A stretch of DNA of 64,000 bases from UBA7960 sp964624065 (GCA_964624065.1 CAZUWF010000009.1:1-64000); one strand, 5' to 3'; positions 34,770-44,221 are shown, counted from the stretch's first letter. Numbers and translations: made by a program. The notes: a model not told the origin generated them from the letters alone.

Positions 34770-35126
34770 ATGCTAAGACAGTACGAAACCGTTTTCATTA
34801 TGACTCCCGTTTTGTCTGATGAACAGATGAAGGAAGCGGTAAAAAAGTTTCAGGATTTCCTGAACAAGAAGGGTGCTGAGATAGTTCACGAGGTCCAGTG
34901 GGGCCTTCGTAAGCTTGCCTACCCCATCCAAAAAAAATCAACAGGTTTTTATCACCTGATTGAGTTCAAGGCCGACACGTCGGTTATTGCCGAACTCGAA
35001 CTAGAGTTCAAGCGGGACGAGAGAATCATTCGCTTTTTGACAGTGGCATTGGACAAACACGCCATTGCCTACAACCTAAGGAAAAGAGTTGAAAAGGATG
35101 CACCTAAAGTCACCGAAACCAAGTAA
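34770..35126 (+). CDS. rpsF: 30S ribosomal protein S6
   Basis: 118 residues. The family N-terminus LRQYETVFIMTPVLSDEQM and the strand GLRKLAYPIQKKSTGFYHLIEF are unmistakable. S6 pairs with S18 in the platform of the 30S subunit. It is the first gene of rpsF-rpsR-rplI, with no ssb between S6 and S18, unlike Gram-positive operons. The short acidic/basic C-terminal tail (KDAPKVTETK) is normal. Confidence 0.98.
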   Translation: MLRQYETVFIMTPVLSDEQMKEAVKKFQDFLNKKGAEIVHEVQWGLRKLAYPIQKKSTGFYHLIEFKADTSVIAELELEFKRDERIIRFLTVALDKHAIAYNLRKRVEKDAPKVTETK

Positions 35127-35156
35127 ATGTCGGCAAATCACTAAATTTTAGCGAAA

Positions 35157-35429
35157 ATGAACAATCCATCAAATTCAGAAGTAAGATATTTGGCTCCAAT
35201 AGCCGTTGACGTTAAGAAGAAAAAATATTGCCGCTTCAAGAAACTAGGCATAAAGTACATCGATTACAAAGATCCCAACTTCTTGCTGAAGTTCGTAAAC
35301 GAGCAAGGAAAAATCCTTCCACGTCGCCTCACAGGTACATCGATTAAATACCAACGCAAAGTTACCCAGGCAATCAAGCGCGCACGTCACCTTTCGCTCA
35401 TGCCATACGTAGCTGATCTTTTAAAATAA
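35157..35429 (+). CDS. rpsR: 30S ribosomal protein S18
   Basis: 90 residues. The conserved core KKKYCRFKKLGIKYIDYKDP, then LLKFVNEQGKILPRRLTGTS and QRKVTQAIKRARHLSLMPYV fits S18 along its length. It binds S6 on the 30S platform. It begins 30 nt after rpsF and 12 nt before rplI. Confidence 0.98.
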   Translation: MNNPSNSEVRYLAPIAVDVKKKKYCRFKKLGIKYIDYKDPNFLLKFVNEQGKILPRRLTGTSIKYQRKVTQAIKRARHLSLMPYVADLLK

Positions 35430-35441
35430 GGAGGAAATACA

Positions 35442-35891
35442 ATGGAAATTATTTTGATTCAAGACGTTCCCAATTTGGGTTTTAAAGACGATATCGTAAA
35501 CGTAAAACCAGGCTACGCAACTAACTTCCTCATTCCCAAAGGATTGGCCGTTATTGCCCTTGCCTCTGAAAAGAAAAAGCTTGCCGAAACCTTGAAGCAG
35601 CGCTCGTACAAGGAGGAAAAAATCAAGAAAGACGCCGAGAAACTTGCCGAAAAGCTTAGCGATATCCACGTTAAAATAGGTGCAAAGGTGGGCTCGACCG
35701 GCAAACTTTTTGGCTCGGTAAACTCAATGCAAATTGCCGATGCAATCAAGGAACAGTACGACATTGACCTCGATCGCAAGAAAATTCTCCTTGATGGGGA
35801 TTCAATTAAGGAAGTAGGTGTTTACACCGCAAAAGTGAACCTGCACAAGGAGGTAAGGTTCGACATCAAATTCGAAGTAATAGCCGAGTAA
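35442..35891 (+). CDS. rplI: 50S ribosomal protein L9
   Basis: 149 residues. An N-terminal L9 domain (MEIILIQDVPNLGFKDDIVNVKPGYATNFL, LIPKGLA) is joined by a long charged helix (about 42-75) to a C-terminal L9 domain with KVGSTGKLFGSVNSMQIADAI. L9 binds 23S rRNA near the L1 stalk. An SD-like GGAGG lies 8 nt upstream of the ATG. A terminator 30 nt after the stop closes the operon. Confidence 0.98.
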   Translation: MEIILIQDVPNLGFKDDIVNVKPGYATNFLIPKGLAVIALASEKKKLAETLKQRSYKEEKIKKDAEKLAEKLSDIHVKIGAKVGSTGKLFGSVNSMQIADAIKEQYDIDLDRKKILLDGDSIKEVGVYTAKVNLHKEVRFDIKFEVIAE

Positions 35892-35920
35892 CTTAGAAAC
35901 CCGTACAGGATAGCAAAATT

Positions 35921-35949
35921 AGCCTGCCAATATTTGGCGGGCTTTTTTT
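35921..35949 (+). terminator. Rho-independent terminator of rpsF-rpsR-rplI
   Basis: AGCCTGCCAA pairs with TTGGCGGGCT (one G-T pair) and is followed by a T-run. Confidence 0.8.
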
Positions 35950-36112
35950 GTAGAATTGCATAACTTTGCAATAAAACCACTTAAATTAAATTTTTCACAA
36001 ATTACGCGGTGGATTGCCTGAATGTTTTTTGCTAACTATCAGTAGGTTAGTACCAGGGCAAGCAAATATACTGAGGGGATCCGAAATTGTTTTTGACAAG
36101 TAACCTTTTAAA

Positions 36113-36868
36113 ATGCTCTCTGCCACCCAAATAAAATTCGTAAAGAGCTTGCACCAGAAGAAGTTTCGGGACCTGAATAATTTATTTTTGGTAGAGGGGG
36201 AGAAAATGGTTTCGGAACTTCCAAAATCGCTACTGGTTGTGGAGGCAATATTCGCCACCATTGGCTGGATGGAAGCAAACCCGGGTCTGTTTCCTGGCAA
36301 GGCGCCCATACATATTGCAACCAAAAGGGATTTGGAGCGGATAACCACCCTCAAAACCCCACCGGCGGTTTTGGCAGTGGTAAAAATGCCAATTGTCAAT
36401 TATGATTTTGGAGCAAGCACAGGGCATCCAACCCTGGTACTTGACAAAATCCAAGACCCGGGAAATCTTGGTACCATAATCAGAACCGCCGACTGGTTTG
36501 GGATAAAAGAGGTGGTTTGTTCGAAAGAAACTGCCGACCTCTACAACCCCAAGGCTATTCAGGCAACCATGGGATCCTTTGCTAGGATGAATGTCCAATA
36601 TAGGAACCTGCCTGAATTTTTAAGGGGAGTTGAGGGGCAAAAATCTATTTTTGGAGCAACACTAAAAGGGGATCCAATAGGCCATATCAAGCCGGCAAGT
36701 GGCTCCATTTTGGTTATTGGAAACGAGTCAAAGGGTATTTCGGAAGAGGTGATGAATTTCCTTACCAATGAAGTAACGATTCCGGGCGGGGGAATGAAGT
36801 CCGCCGAATCCTTAAACGCAGCAGTAGCTGCTGGGATTTTGATGGCTTGGCTAACCGCCAACCCCTGA
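36113..36868 (+). CDS. TrmH/SpoU-family RNA 2'-O-methyltransferase
   Basis: 251 residues. An N-terminal substrate-binding domain with IKFVKSLHQKKFRDLNNLFLVEGEK (about 6-30) is followed by the SPOUT domain with its three knots: LVLDKIQDPGNLGTIIRTADW (motif 1), VIGNESKGISEEVM (motif 2) and IPGGGMKSAESLNAAVAAGIL (motif 3), the SAM pocket of SpoU enzymes. The RNA target, rRNA or tRNA, cannot be told from sequence. It is a single plus-strand gene, convergent with the M19 dipeptidase gene 28 nt away. Confidence 0.92.
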   Translation: MLSATQIKFVKSLHQKKFRDLNNLFLVEGEKMVSELPKSLLVVEAIFATIGWMEANPGLFPGKAPIHIATKRDLERITTLKTPPAVLAVVKMPIVNYDFGASTGHPTLVLDKIQDPGNLGTIIRTADWFGIKEVVCSKETADLYNPKAIQATMGSFARMNVQYRNLPEFLRGVEGQKSIFGATLKGDPIGHIKPASGSILVIGNESKGISEEVMNFLTNEVTIPGGGMKSAESLNAAVAAGILMAWLTANP

Positions 36869-36896
36869 GGAGGCAGTTTTTATTAGGATTTTCTTC

Positions 36897-38219
36897 CTAT
36901 TTGGCAATATTTTGGTTCGCCTCGAAAACCCTCATAAAGTTTCCGCCCCATATTTTTTCAATCTCACCAAATGTGTAGCCCCGTCTTAATAGTTCGCGCG
37001 TGATGTTTTTTAGCTCCGAAACATCGTAGCAGTCAATTAGTGCCCCGCCGCCATCGAAATCGGTACCAATTCCTACGTGGTCAATACCGGCAACCTTCAC
37101 TATATGGTCTATGTGATCAACTAGGTCTGCTACGGTTGCCATAGGTCCGGGGAACTTGCGATCGGTTTGGAACCAATCGTTTCGGGCAGCTTCCATTTGC
37201 TCGTCGGTAAGGTCTTGAAAGTTGTTGTGCCTTTTCCTAAGGTCTTCCATAGCTTGATCTCGCTCTGGGTCTGGCGGCAAAATTTTTACGTAGGCACTCA
37301 ATAGGCAAACCTGAACCACCCCGCCGTTTTTTGCAATTGCCACAAGCAGGTCGTCAGAAAGATTGCGCGGATGGTCGCAAATCGCTCTTGCGTTGGAGTG
37401 TGAGGCAATAATCGGCAGGGTTGTGATTTCCAAAACATCTTGAACCGCCTTGTCGGAGATGTGACTGACATCAACCATCATTCCAAGTTCATTCATTCGT
37501 TTAACCACCTCCTTGCCAAACTCCGACAGTCCGTTGTGAATTGGGCCGGAATGGTCGGTTGATGAGTCGCAAATTTGGTTGTTTAATGTGTGCGAAAGCC
37601 CAATATACCTAGCCCCAAGGTGGTAAAATTTATCAACCAAATTAATATCCATACCTAGTGGGTAGGCATTCTCTACGCCAAGATAAACCGCTTTTTTTCC
37701 ATTTCGCTTGAGGTGGAATGCATCTGATGGTTTGAGGGCCAACCCTGCAAGTTCATTGGCTTTTGCCATTGTTGAGTTGATGGTTTCGAATATTTCTAAA
37801 GCGCGCCTTAGTGCCTCTTCGTATGCTGCCTCGTTTAAGGATCCTTGACCCAGGAAGACTGCAAAGAAAACGGCATCCAGACCACCTTCGTCCATTCGCC
37901 GAAAATCCAGCTTCCCTCCACCCTCTCGTGCGAGGTTTCTGTTTGTGAGGTCAAGGTTGCTACGCAATAGCCTCAAAGGTGTATCAACGTGGGTGTCAAT
38001 ACTCAATACTCTTTGATGTATGTATTCGATCATCGCAACGGTATCACCAAGCAATTTGTCATAAACCCGATCGTCAACAATTTTTTCATGGCAAATTCCT
38101 GGTGCTTGGCTTTCTTCGGGCTTTTTGAATCTGGTTGGGCTTTCAACAGGGGCGCCAAATACCGTTAGGCCAGAAAAAGCCATTACCGTAAAAGCAAAAA
38201 TTGATTTTTTGGAAAACAT
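36897..38219 (-). CDS. Membrane dipeptidase (renal dipeptidase, peptidase M19), exported
   Basis: 440 residues. A signal peptide (about 5-22) is followed by the M19 TIM-barrel. Metal ligands are visible: H77-x-D79 in THVDTP, an acidic residue in the GVENAYPLG region, and His residues in VDVSHISDKAV and ASHSNARAICDHPRNL; GIGTDFDGGG is the family signature. It cleaves dipeptides, and some members hydrolyse D-containing dipeptides or beta-lactams. The signal peptide places it in the periplasm. It is the only gene in its transcript as far as I can see. Confidence 0.93.
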   Translation of the reverse strand: MFSKKSIFAFTVMAFSGLTVFGAPVESPTRFKKPEESQAPGICHEKIVDDRVYDKLLGDTVAMIEYIHQRVLSIDTHVDTPLRLLRSNLDLTNRNLAREGGGKLDFRRMDEGGLDAVFFAVFLGQGSLNEAAYEEALRRALEIFETINSTMAKANELAGLALKPSDAFHLKRNGKKAVYLGVENAYPLGMDINLVDKFYHLGARYIGLSHTLNNQICDSSTDHSGPIHNGLSEFGKEVVKRMNELGMMVDVSHISDKAVQDVLEITTLPIIASHSNARAICDHPRNLSDDLLVAIAKNGGVVQVCLLSAYVKILPPDPERDQAMEDLRKRHNNFQDLTDEQMEAARNDWFQTDRKFPGPMATVADLVDHIDHIVKVAGIDHVGIGTDFDGGGALIDCYDVSELKNITRELLRRGYTFGEIEKIWGGNFMRVFEANQNIAK

Positions 38220-38304
38220 GCGGCAGGTGTTGTGTTTTTTTGTGGTTTAAAAATGTCCGGTGACAGGAGTATTTTTTAGAATTTACCTTGTTAGGTTTGT
38301 TTCG

Positions 38305-39654
38305 CTACAAATCCTTTACCAAGAAGTTCTTTTGGCAGGATTGAATTGCCGTTTGGAAGTGTGCCATTGAGTCTTCAATTGAGGTAAGCACCTTACTGCT
38401 GTTAAACGGTTTGAAATCTATTCCTTTCTTGTCAAGCCTTTCGGTTACCATTTGTATTGAAATTTGGTTAATATCAAGGGCGGGCTGGTAGCCAACTTCC
38501 TTTTTCTTGGGTTTTTGTACCTCGTTTACTAGATTTACTTCGATCAGGTCGTTTAAAACGGACCTCACCAACCTATTGGGAATTGTCAGGCGGGTGGAAA
38601 TTTCTTCGGAATCTGGAGTGCTTTTTCCATCCATGAAGTACTTTATGAGCAAATGGAGGATGTAAACCGAAAGAATCTTCTTACGCGAAGGGCTTACATT
38701 TTGCGATTCGGTTTCGAACTCGTACTTTTCAACGTTTTGGTATGCGTAGGATATTTCGGCACCAAACAACACCAAAAGCCACGCCAGTTGCAAGAAAATC
38801 AGAAGGAGTGGGAGGGCCGCAAAGCTACCGTAAATGGCATTGTATCGCGATACCCCAACTTGAAAGAAAACGTAAGCCCACTGAAAAAAGTAAAGCATGG
38901 TTCCGGCAATGACCGATGCGAGGAATGCCGACGAAAATCGCACCTTGGTGTTTGGCATTACCATATAAATTATGGTCAGCATGATCCATACCAAAACAAA
39001 GGGGACTAAATTTACCAGGAAAAGAAGCAAGGGTCCAAGGAACCCAAGTAATTTGAAGTTTTGACTCAGTTCGGCAACCTGTGCATTAAGGTAAATAGTT
39101 GCCGCTCCAGATAAAACCAAAAAGAATGGTGCCAGGAATATTATTGCAAAATAGTCGCTAATCATTCGCGACCAATGTCTAACTTTCTTTACCTGCCAAA
39201 TTTCGTTAAAGGATTCTTCAATGTTTAGCATTACCTGAAAAATGGTAAAAAGCAAAACCAGCAACCCTACACCCGCCACAACTCCACCACGTGCACTCTC
39301 CAAAGCTGACTGGCCGAATCCCATTATCCAATCGAAAACCTCTTCCTGCCCCGAAAGTGCACCACGCAATTGATCCTCAAGGAACACATTGAGTCCAAAG
39401 CCTTTTGAAATGCCAAAAGCCAAACCCACAATTGGTATTATGCTTAGAAGGGTATAGAAGGTCAATGCCGAAGACCTCAAAAAGAGGTTGTCCTCCACGC
39501 CTCCCTTAAAGGCAAGCAGGAGGATACGCAAATATTTTACCAATAGGGATTTGCCTTTTGGAAGCTCCTTTAGGGGCAGTATCCAAATATCTTTCCTCAA
39601 GAAGTTAATCCCAGTGTTTATTTTATCTCCTATTGGTGTGCTATTTCTGGCCAT
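38305..39654 (-). CDS. YihY/BrkB-family inner membrane protein
   Basis: 449 residues from ATG 39654; a longer frame to 39687 would start upstream of the promoter box, so the shorter start is right. The family core (about 40-320) has FLRSSALTFYTLLSIIPIVGLAFG, six hydrophobic helices, NIEESFNEIWQVKKVRHWSRMISDY and RYNAIYGSFAALPLLLIFLQLAW. The family was once called RNase BN; it is now regarded as a membrane protein of unknown function. A cytoplasmic C-terminal winged-helix-like segment (about 330-449, DSEEISTRLTIPNRLVRSVLNDL) is typical of Bacteroidota members and may sense something. Confidence 0.9.
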   Translation of the reverse strand: MARNSTPIGDKINTGINFLRKDIWILPLKELPKGKSLLVKYLRILLLAFKGGVEDNLFLRSSALTFYTLLSIIPIVGLAFGISKGFGLNVFLEDQLRGALSGQEEVFDWIMGFGQSALESARGGVVAGVGLLVLLFTIFQVMLNIEESFNEIWQVKKVRHWSRMISDYFAIIFLAPFFLVLSGAATIYLNAQVAELSQNFKLLGFLGPLLLFLVNLVPFVLVWIMLTIIYMVMPNTKVRFSSAFLASVIAGTMLYFFQWAYVFFQVGVSRYNAIYGSFAALPLLLIFLQLAWLLVLFGAEISYAYQNVEKYEFETESQNVSPSRKKILSVYILHLLIKYFMDGKSTPDSEEISTRLTIPNRLVRSVLNDLIEVNLVNEVQKPKKKEVGYQPALDINQISIQMVTERLDKKGIDFKPFNSSKVLTSIEDSMAHFQTAIQSCQKNFLVKDL

Positions 39655-39673
39655 TTTGGATATAATTAACAAC

Positions 39674-39681
39674 CAAAGGTA
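39674..39681 (-). promoter_or_regulatory. -7 promoter box of the BrkB-like gene
   Basis: TACCTTTG on the minus strand (39681 to 39674) lies 19 nt before ATG 39654. A -33 element at good distance is not clear. Confidence 0.5.
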
Positions 39682-40656
39682 GTGCATTTTAACAAAACTT
39701 TTTTTTCAAAGCCCTTTTTTTGAAACAACGTTGAAACTTTCTGCAATCTTTTTCGAGCTTAACCCACAGTATGCCAACTCTCACAAACAATACTCCGGGT
39801 GCATTCTGCTTCTAACTAAGCGCTTAAATGGCTGGTTTTTGGTGTCTGGTTCAGGCAGGTTGGCTGTAAGGTCAATTCACCCAATCTTTATTGAAACAAA
39901 TAGCTATGATCTTCCACAACAATTTGGTTCGAACAAGGACCAGGAAAAGCTCCCGTAAGGGGTGTCAGTTTTGTTGTTGGTGCCAACTAGGGCAAGGTAT
40001 CCATCCAAGGGCAAGAACTATTCGATGAAACCAAAAGCTTTTTTGGGGGGTGTAGAAAGCCGATGGAGGTTCGGGGGAGTACCAAACAACGCTTCCATTA
40101 ACGTTGAAAACTAACCCTAATTTCCTTAATGGAGTCAGATATCCTCAGAGTAACCATATAAATTAGTTACAAACGCCACCTGTTCCGTTGCCTCGCTTTT
40201 GACAATCCCAGACACGAAAAACATCAAATTACCTTTTTATTTCCGGAAGGATTTCTGATTTGGGAAGCTTCGCTAGGATCTACAATGATCCTGGTAAATA
40301 AAATGTCGCCCGAGGGGTCACTGCCACATTGAACCGGACAACTCAGAATCACCCTACCAGAAAGCGTAAATCGGTTTGGCCTTCCTATCCCGGTTTTTTC
40401 CAAGGCAAATATCCAGCCAGCCGCTGAGGAATTATCGTCCTGACCTTCCCCAATTCCTGACTTTTCAACCCCTGGTTTTTCATCAACGAGTGGGCGCGTG
40501 ATCCAACGAAAGAAAAGCAGGATAGAAGTTTGACAGGACTCCTGAAACCCAACCTTCTTATGCTATTCAGGTGCTTGTCCACAAATTTTCGATCAAATGC
40601 CTATCTAGAAAAGGAAAAAGGCGGCTGGAAGTTAAGTTGCACAAGCAGCAAAAGCA
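39682..40656. other. 1-kb gene-free stretch with possible coding relics
   Basis: No gene is recognised. The strongest signal is an uninterrupted minus-strand frame of 113 codons between a TAG (40565-40563) and the TGA at 40226-40224; it has no ATG and includes NRFTLSGRVILSCPVQCGSD. A plus-strand frame at 39731-39958 also reads like protein but has no family. Both may be decayed genes. I see no repeat or RNA. Confidence 0.3.
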
Positions 40657-40687
40657 ATAAAAAAGCCGCCCCAAAACGGGGCGGCTT
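40657..40687 (-). terminator. Rho-independent terminator of the M16 peptidase pair
   Basis: On the minus strand AAGCCGCCCC pairs with GGGGCGGCTT around a 5-nt loop (40663-40687) and is followed by a T-run (A-run at 40657-40664 on the plus strand). It lies 24 nt after the end of the downstream peptidase gene. Confidence 0.85.
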
Positions 40688-40710
40688 CAAATTTCCATTG
40701 TTTCTTCGAC

Positions 40711-42786
40711 CTAATCCACCTTGAAGTCGTTGGTGGTAAGGCCCGAATTTACTTTAACCTCCGAAACCTTCATGTTCAAAACTTGTGGCCCCACTGTTTG
40801 TTTTACAGAAAATGGGAACAAAATGCCATTTACCTCCTTGTAATCTTCATAATCTGTTGGAATTGTTAACTGACCCATAGGACTATCTTGGGTTGATAAA
40901 CTGCGCAATTTTAACCCTGTCACCTTACAGTAGTAATCGGTAGAAATCTTACCGGAAGGACTAACGACCTTTACTCTGTATGCCTCCTTGCCGTTAATTT
41001 CTTCAATTCCTGTAAGATCCAACTGGAATCCCGCAGATTGGTATTCCAACTCTGGAAAGATCCAAGCCTGTTCCCTTAATTGTGCCAGGTCATCACCTTG
41101 GAGGGTTCTGGCGCCTCCCATTCCGGATTCTTTTCCCTTGGCCCCGTTCATAACCTGCTGAGAAATTACATTGCCCATCATTGAAACAGACATTGAAAAC
41201 ATATTCGGATTTTTTTTCTTCATTTCCATAGCAAGGGGCATACCTTGCATCTCCGTTTGCATTTTAATCCACAAATCCTCTACTTTCCCTAGTTTTTCCT
41301 TGCCCCCGATTGCCTGGATGTATGCATCCAACACTTGTTGGGCGGTTATTTCGCCTTTGAATTCTTGCGGAGGGGCAACAGGACGTCCAAAAGGATCGAA
41401 AAACTCAACCTTGCCAGTGGCACTGAACTTGCGTAGTGTTTCGGGAACCTCATCAATGTTTCCTGCCACAACTATAATTGCATTTTCAGGCTTTAGATAC
41501 TTGCGTGCCATATCCTGAATGTCCTTAACAGTAATAGCGCTTAGCTTTTGAAGGTAGGTTGAATAGTAATCCTTTGGGAGTTTGAATCTTTTGGTGTTGT
41601 AAGCAAACTCGGCAATCGTTTGTGGCCTTTCGAGCGAACGGCCAAAATTTCCCGACATGAAGTTCTTGACCATTTGCAAGGTTGACTCATCAATTGGCTC
41701 GTTGACAAGCCTCCGCATTTCCCCCAAAATTTCAATAACCGTGCTGTCCGACACGCTGTTTCGCACTTCGGCTTGGGCCGAGAAGCTTCCAATAAATCGA
41801 TCGGTGTTCAACCTTGAATAGGAACCGTAAGTCCAACCCTTATCCTCGCGTATGTTTTGCATTAGCCGGCCGAAGAAGGCCCCACCACCCAATATGGTGT
41901 TCATGGCAGAGGCTTTTATCGCATCCGGGTTTCCAGGGGTAAACTCCACGGGGTAGGTAACCATTACAACCGATTGGGTTGCGCCCGAGCGAGCACCAAA
42001 CGCTACCCTGTTGCCCTCTGGAGCCTTGGGGGTGGTATATTTGGCTGTAGGGACTTTACCCTTTTTCCACCCTCCGAAATACTTGTTGGCAACTACCTTT
42101 GCTTCCTTGGTATCAATGTCACCCACAATAATTAGGTATGCATTGTTTGGTTTAAAGAAAGTGTTGTAAAATTGTCGAAGCAGGTTGGTGTTAATATTGT
42201 CGAGGTGTTCGGGAGTTTGAACCTGCCCGTAAGGGTGGTTGCCATGACGTGTTACGGTGCTAATATTGTTGGCAATAAAATTGGCATCGTTTCGGTTGGC
42301 TTCGAAACCCGAGCGTACCTGGGTAAGTCTTTTCTGCAGTTCTTCTTCTGGGAATGTAGGGTTTAGCAAAATGTCTTGCATTAGTTCGAGCAAGGTTTCT
42401 TGGTTTCGTTTTAGCGATGATCCAAACATCCCTGTGGCCGATGAGCTAATGGTTGCACCTATGAAGTCAATTTCCTCGTCTATTTGTTGCTTGGTGCGGG
42501 TTTTTGTTCCCTCGCGCATTAGAGCCCCGGCAAGGCTGGCATAGCCCACTGCTTTACCTTCGTCCAACGGGTCGCGGTTTAGCCTGATCGAAAACGATAC
42601 CACAGGTACCTGGCGGTTCTCCACAACTATTACTTCTAACCCGTTTTTGAGTTTGAACGAATCGAATTTTCCAAGTTGAATTTCGCGGGCCGGAGCTGGT
42701 TCTGGTCTCTTACTTCTGTCTAATTGCGCCATCGAAGGCAAAACCAAGAAGAGGCATAGTGCTAATATTGAAAGTAATTTCTTCAT
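40711..42786 (-). CDS. M16-family peptidase homologue without HxxEH, fused to a LolA-like domain
   Basis: 691 residues. A signal peptide (about 4-20) is followed by M16 halves: residues about 30-240 (GLEVIVVENRQVPVVSFSIRL, then SLAGALMREGTKTRTKQQID where an HxxEH zinc motif would be) and about 250-455 (WTYGSYSRLNTDRFIGSFSAQAEV, RxYGS-type substrate region). No HxxEH is present, so it is the non-catalytic partner. From about 465 to the end there is an extra beta-rich domain (VLDAYIQAIGGKEKL... MQTEMQG, then DYYCKVTGLKLRSLS) like LolA/LppX or outer-membrane lipoprotein sorting folds. It lies 27 nt after the catalytic M16 gene. Confidence 0.9.
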   Translation of the reverse strand: MKKLLSILALCLFLVLPSMAQLDRSKRPEPAPAREIQLGKFDSFKLKNGLEVIVVENRQVPVVSFSIRLNRDPLDEGKAVGYASLAGALMREGTKTRTKQQIDEEIDFIGATISSSATGMFGSSLKRNQETLLELMQDILLNPTFPEEELQKRLTQVRSGFEANRNDANFIANNISTVTRHGNHPYGQVQTPEHLDNINTNLLRQFYNTFFKPNNAYLIIVGDIDTKEAKVVANKYFGGWKKGKVPTAKYTTPKAPEGNRVAFGARSGATQSVVMVTYPVEFTPGNPDAIKASAMNTILGGGAFFGRLMQNIREDKGWTYGSYSRLNTDRFIGSFSAQAEVRNSVSDSTVIEILGEMRRLVNEPIDESTLQMVKNFMSGNFGRSLERPQTIAEFAYNTKRFKLPKDYYSTYLQKLSAITVKDIQDMARKYLKPENAIIVVAGNIDEVPETLRKFSATGKVEFFDPFGRPVAPPQEFKGEITAQQVLDAYIQAIGGKEKLGKVEDLWIKMQTEMQGMPLAMEMKKKNPNMFSMSVSMMGNVISQQVMNGAKGKESGMGGARTLQGDDLAQLREQAWIFPELEYQSAGFQLDLTGIEEINGKEAYRVKVVSPSGKISTDYYCKVTGLKLRSLSTQDSPMGQLTIPTDYEDYKEVNGILFPFSVKQTVGPQVLNMKVSEVKVNSGLTTNDFKVD

Positions 42787-42813
42787 TTTCTCTAAAAATT
42801 ATTGGTTGCTATA

Positions 42814-44151
42814 CTATTCTTTTGGTTTGGGCAAATAATTCAACACAACCCTGCGGTTTTGACTTAAATACTCGTTTGCCACCCGTTTAATGTCCTCGCG
42901 AGTAACCTTTAGGTAATTTTCCAACTCGGTGTTAATCCTGTTGGTGTCCTTGTAAAAAGTTTGGTACGTTGCCAACGAACTTGCCCTACTCGAAATGGTT
43001 GTATTGTTGTTTACGAATTGGCTCTCCATTTGGTTTTTCAACTTTTGTAGTTCCCTTTCGGATATTAATTCATTTTTTACCCGTTCAAGTTCCACGTTCA
43101 TTCCGGCCTCAAGTTCTTCGAGCCCTACTCCCATATTTGGAATTCCGAACACTATGAACAAACCGGGATGTTCTAGACCAAGAGGAATAGCCATAACTTG
43201 CAAGGCTTTCTGGGTTTGATCAACCAGGGCCTTGTACATCCTGCTACTTTGCCCTTGCGATAAAAGGGTGCTTAGCATACTCATAGCATAGTAATCAACG
43301 GAACCTTGTGCAGGAATTGGGTAGCCTAAGACTAGTGCTGGCAGTTGAATGTTGTCATACTGAGTGGTTCTGACTTCCTGCGTTTTGATAGGCTCGTTTG
43401 GCGATGGGTGCTTGACTTCGAAGCGTCCCCTTGGAATATCGCCAAAATACTTGGCAACTAATTTCTTGGTTTCTTCAATAACTATGTCGCCTGCTACAAC
43501 AAGCACGGCATTGTTTGGAACGTAATAGGTATCGTGAAAAAGATTGATCTCCTCGTGGGTGGCTGCTCTAATGTGATCGGCCATTCCAAGTACATCATTT
43601 TTATAAGGGTGAACCGTGTAGGATGCTTTTAGCAGCTCGGAGAGCAATCTTCCGTATGGCCTGTTATCGCGAGTCTGCTTCATTTCTTCGGTCACCACGT
43701 CCTTTTGGGTGGTTATGCCTACCGAGTCTATCACCGGGTGGAGCATCCTTTCGGACTCCAGCCACAGCCCAAGCTCGAGCTGGTTGGAAGGAAGTAGCTC
43801 AAAATAGGTTGTGTAGTCAAATGAGGTCCCTGCATTTAGCTGTCCTCCGGCTCTTTCTACAATTTCGGAGTACTCACCCCGGCCTATGTTGGCCGTGCCT
43901 TCAAACAGTAAGTGCTCGAAAAAGTGTGCAAAACCGGTTCGGTCGGGGTGATCGTTCTTTGCCCCTACATGGTACATTATTTCCACAACCACGTTAGGGG
44001 TTGTGTTGTCTTGGTGCAGTATTACATGCAACCCGTTGCCGAGCTTGTACTCGACGAAATCAATCCTTCTGGCCTGCCCGTTCAGGACTTGCCCAAGGGC
44101 AAGAATAAGAAGCAAGCTAGCCGATAGCTTCTTGGCGATTTTTTTAATCAT
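42814..44151 (-). CDS. Zinc peptidase, M16 family (catalytic subunit), exported
   Basis: 445 residues from ATG 44151 (the frame is open to 44181, which lies only 9 nt after the -7 box). A signal peptide (about 10-26) leads to an M16 peptidase: the inverted zinc motif H76-F-F-E79-H80 in FAHFFEHLLFEG and the downstream metal glutamate in DVVTEEMKQTRDN. The second half contains SRMYKALVDQTQKA, the R-Y-type region. M16B peptidases degrade unfolded or imported peptides in the periplasm, and a catalytic and a non-catalytic chain usually form a heterodimeric clamshell. It lies just before its non-catalytic partner. Confidence 0.93.
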   Translation of the reverse strand: MIKKIAKKLSASLLLILALGQVLNGQARRIDFVEYKLGNGLHVILHQDNTTPNVVVEIMYHVGAKNDHPDRTGFAHFFEHLLFEGTANIGRGEYSEIVERAGGQLNAGTSFDYTTYFELLPSNQLELGLWLESERMLHPVIDSVGITTQKDVVTEEMKQTRDNRPYGRLLSELLKASYTVHPYKNDVLGMADHIRAATHEEINLFHDTYYVPNNAVLVVAGDIVIEETKKLVAKYFGDIPRGRFEVKHPSPNEPIKTQEVRTTQYDNIQLPALVLGYPIPAQGSVDYYAMSMLSTLLSQGQSSRMYKALVDQTQKALQVMAIPLGLEHPGLFIVFGIPNMGVGLEELEAGMNVELERVKNELISERELQKLKNQMESQFVNNNTTISSRASSLATYQTFYKDTNRINTELENYLKVTREDIKRVANEYLSQNRRVVLNYLPKPKE

Positions 44152-44189
44152 AAAAAATTGGTTATTGGAAATGTTTAACAAAAGCTGTG

Positions 44190-44221
44190 CAAAGTTAAAA
44201 AAGTTACAAAATAATGGTCAA
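44190..44221 (-). promoter_or_regulatory. Promoter of the M16 peptidase pair
   Basis: On the minus strand TTG (44221-44219) and TAACTTTG (44197-44190) are 21 nt apart. The leader to ATG 44151 is about 35 nt. Confidence 0.55.
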
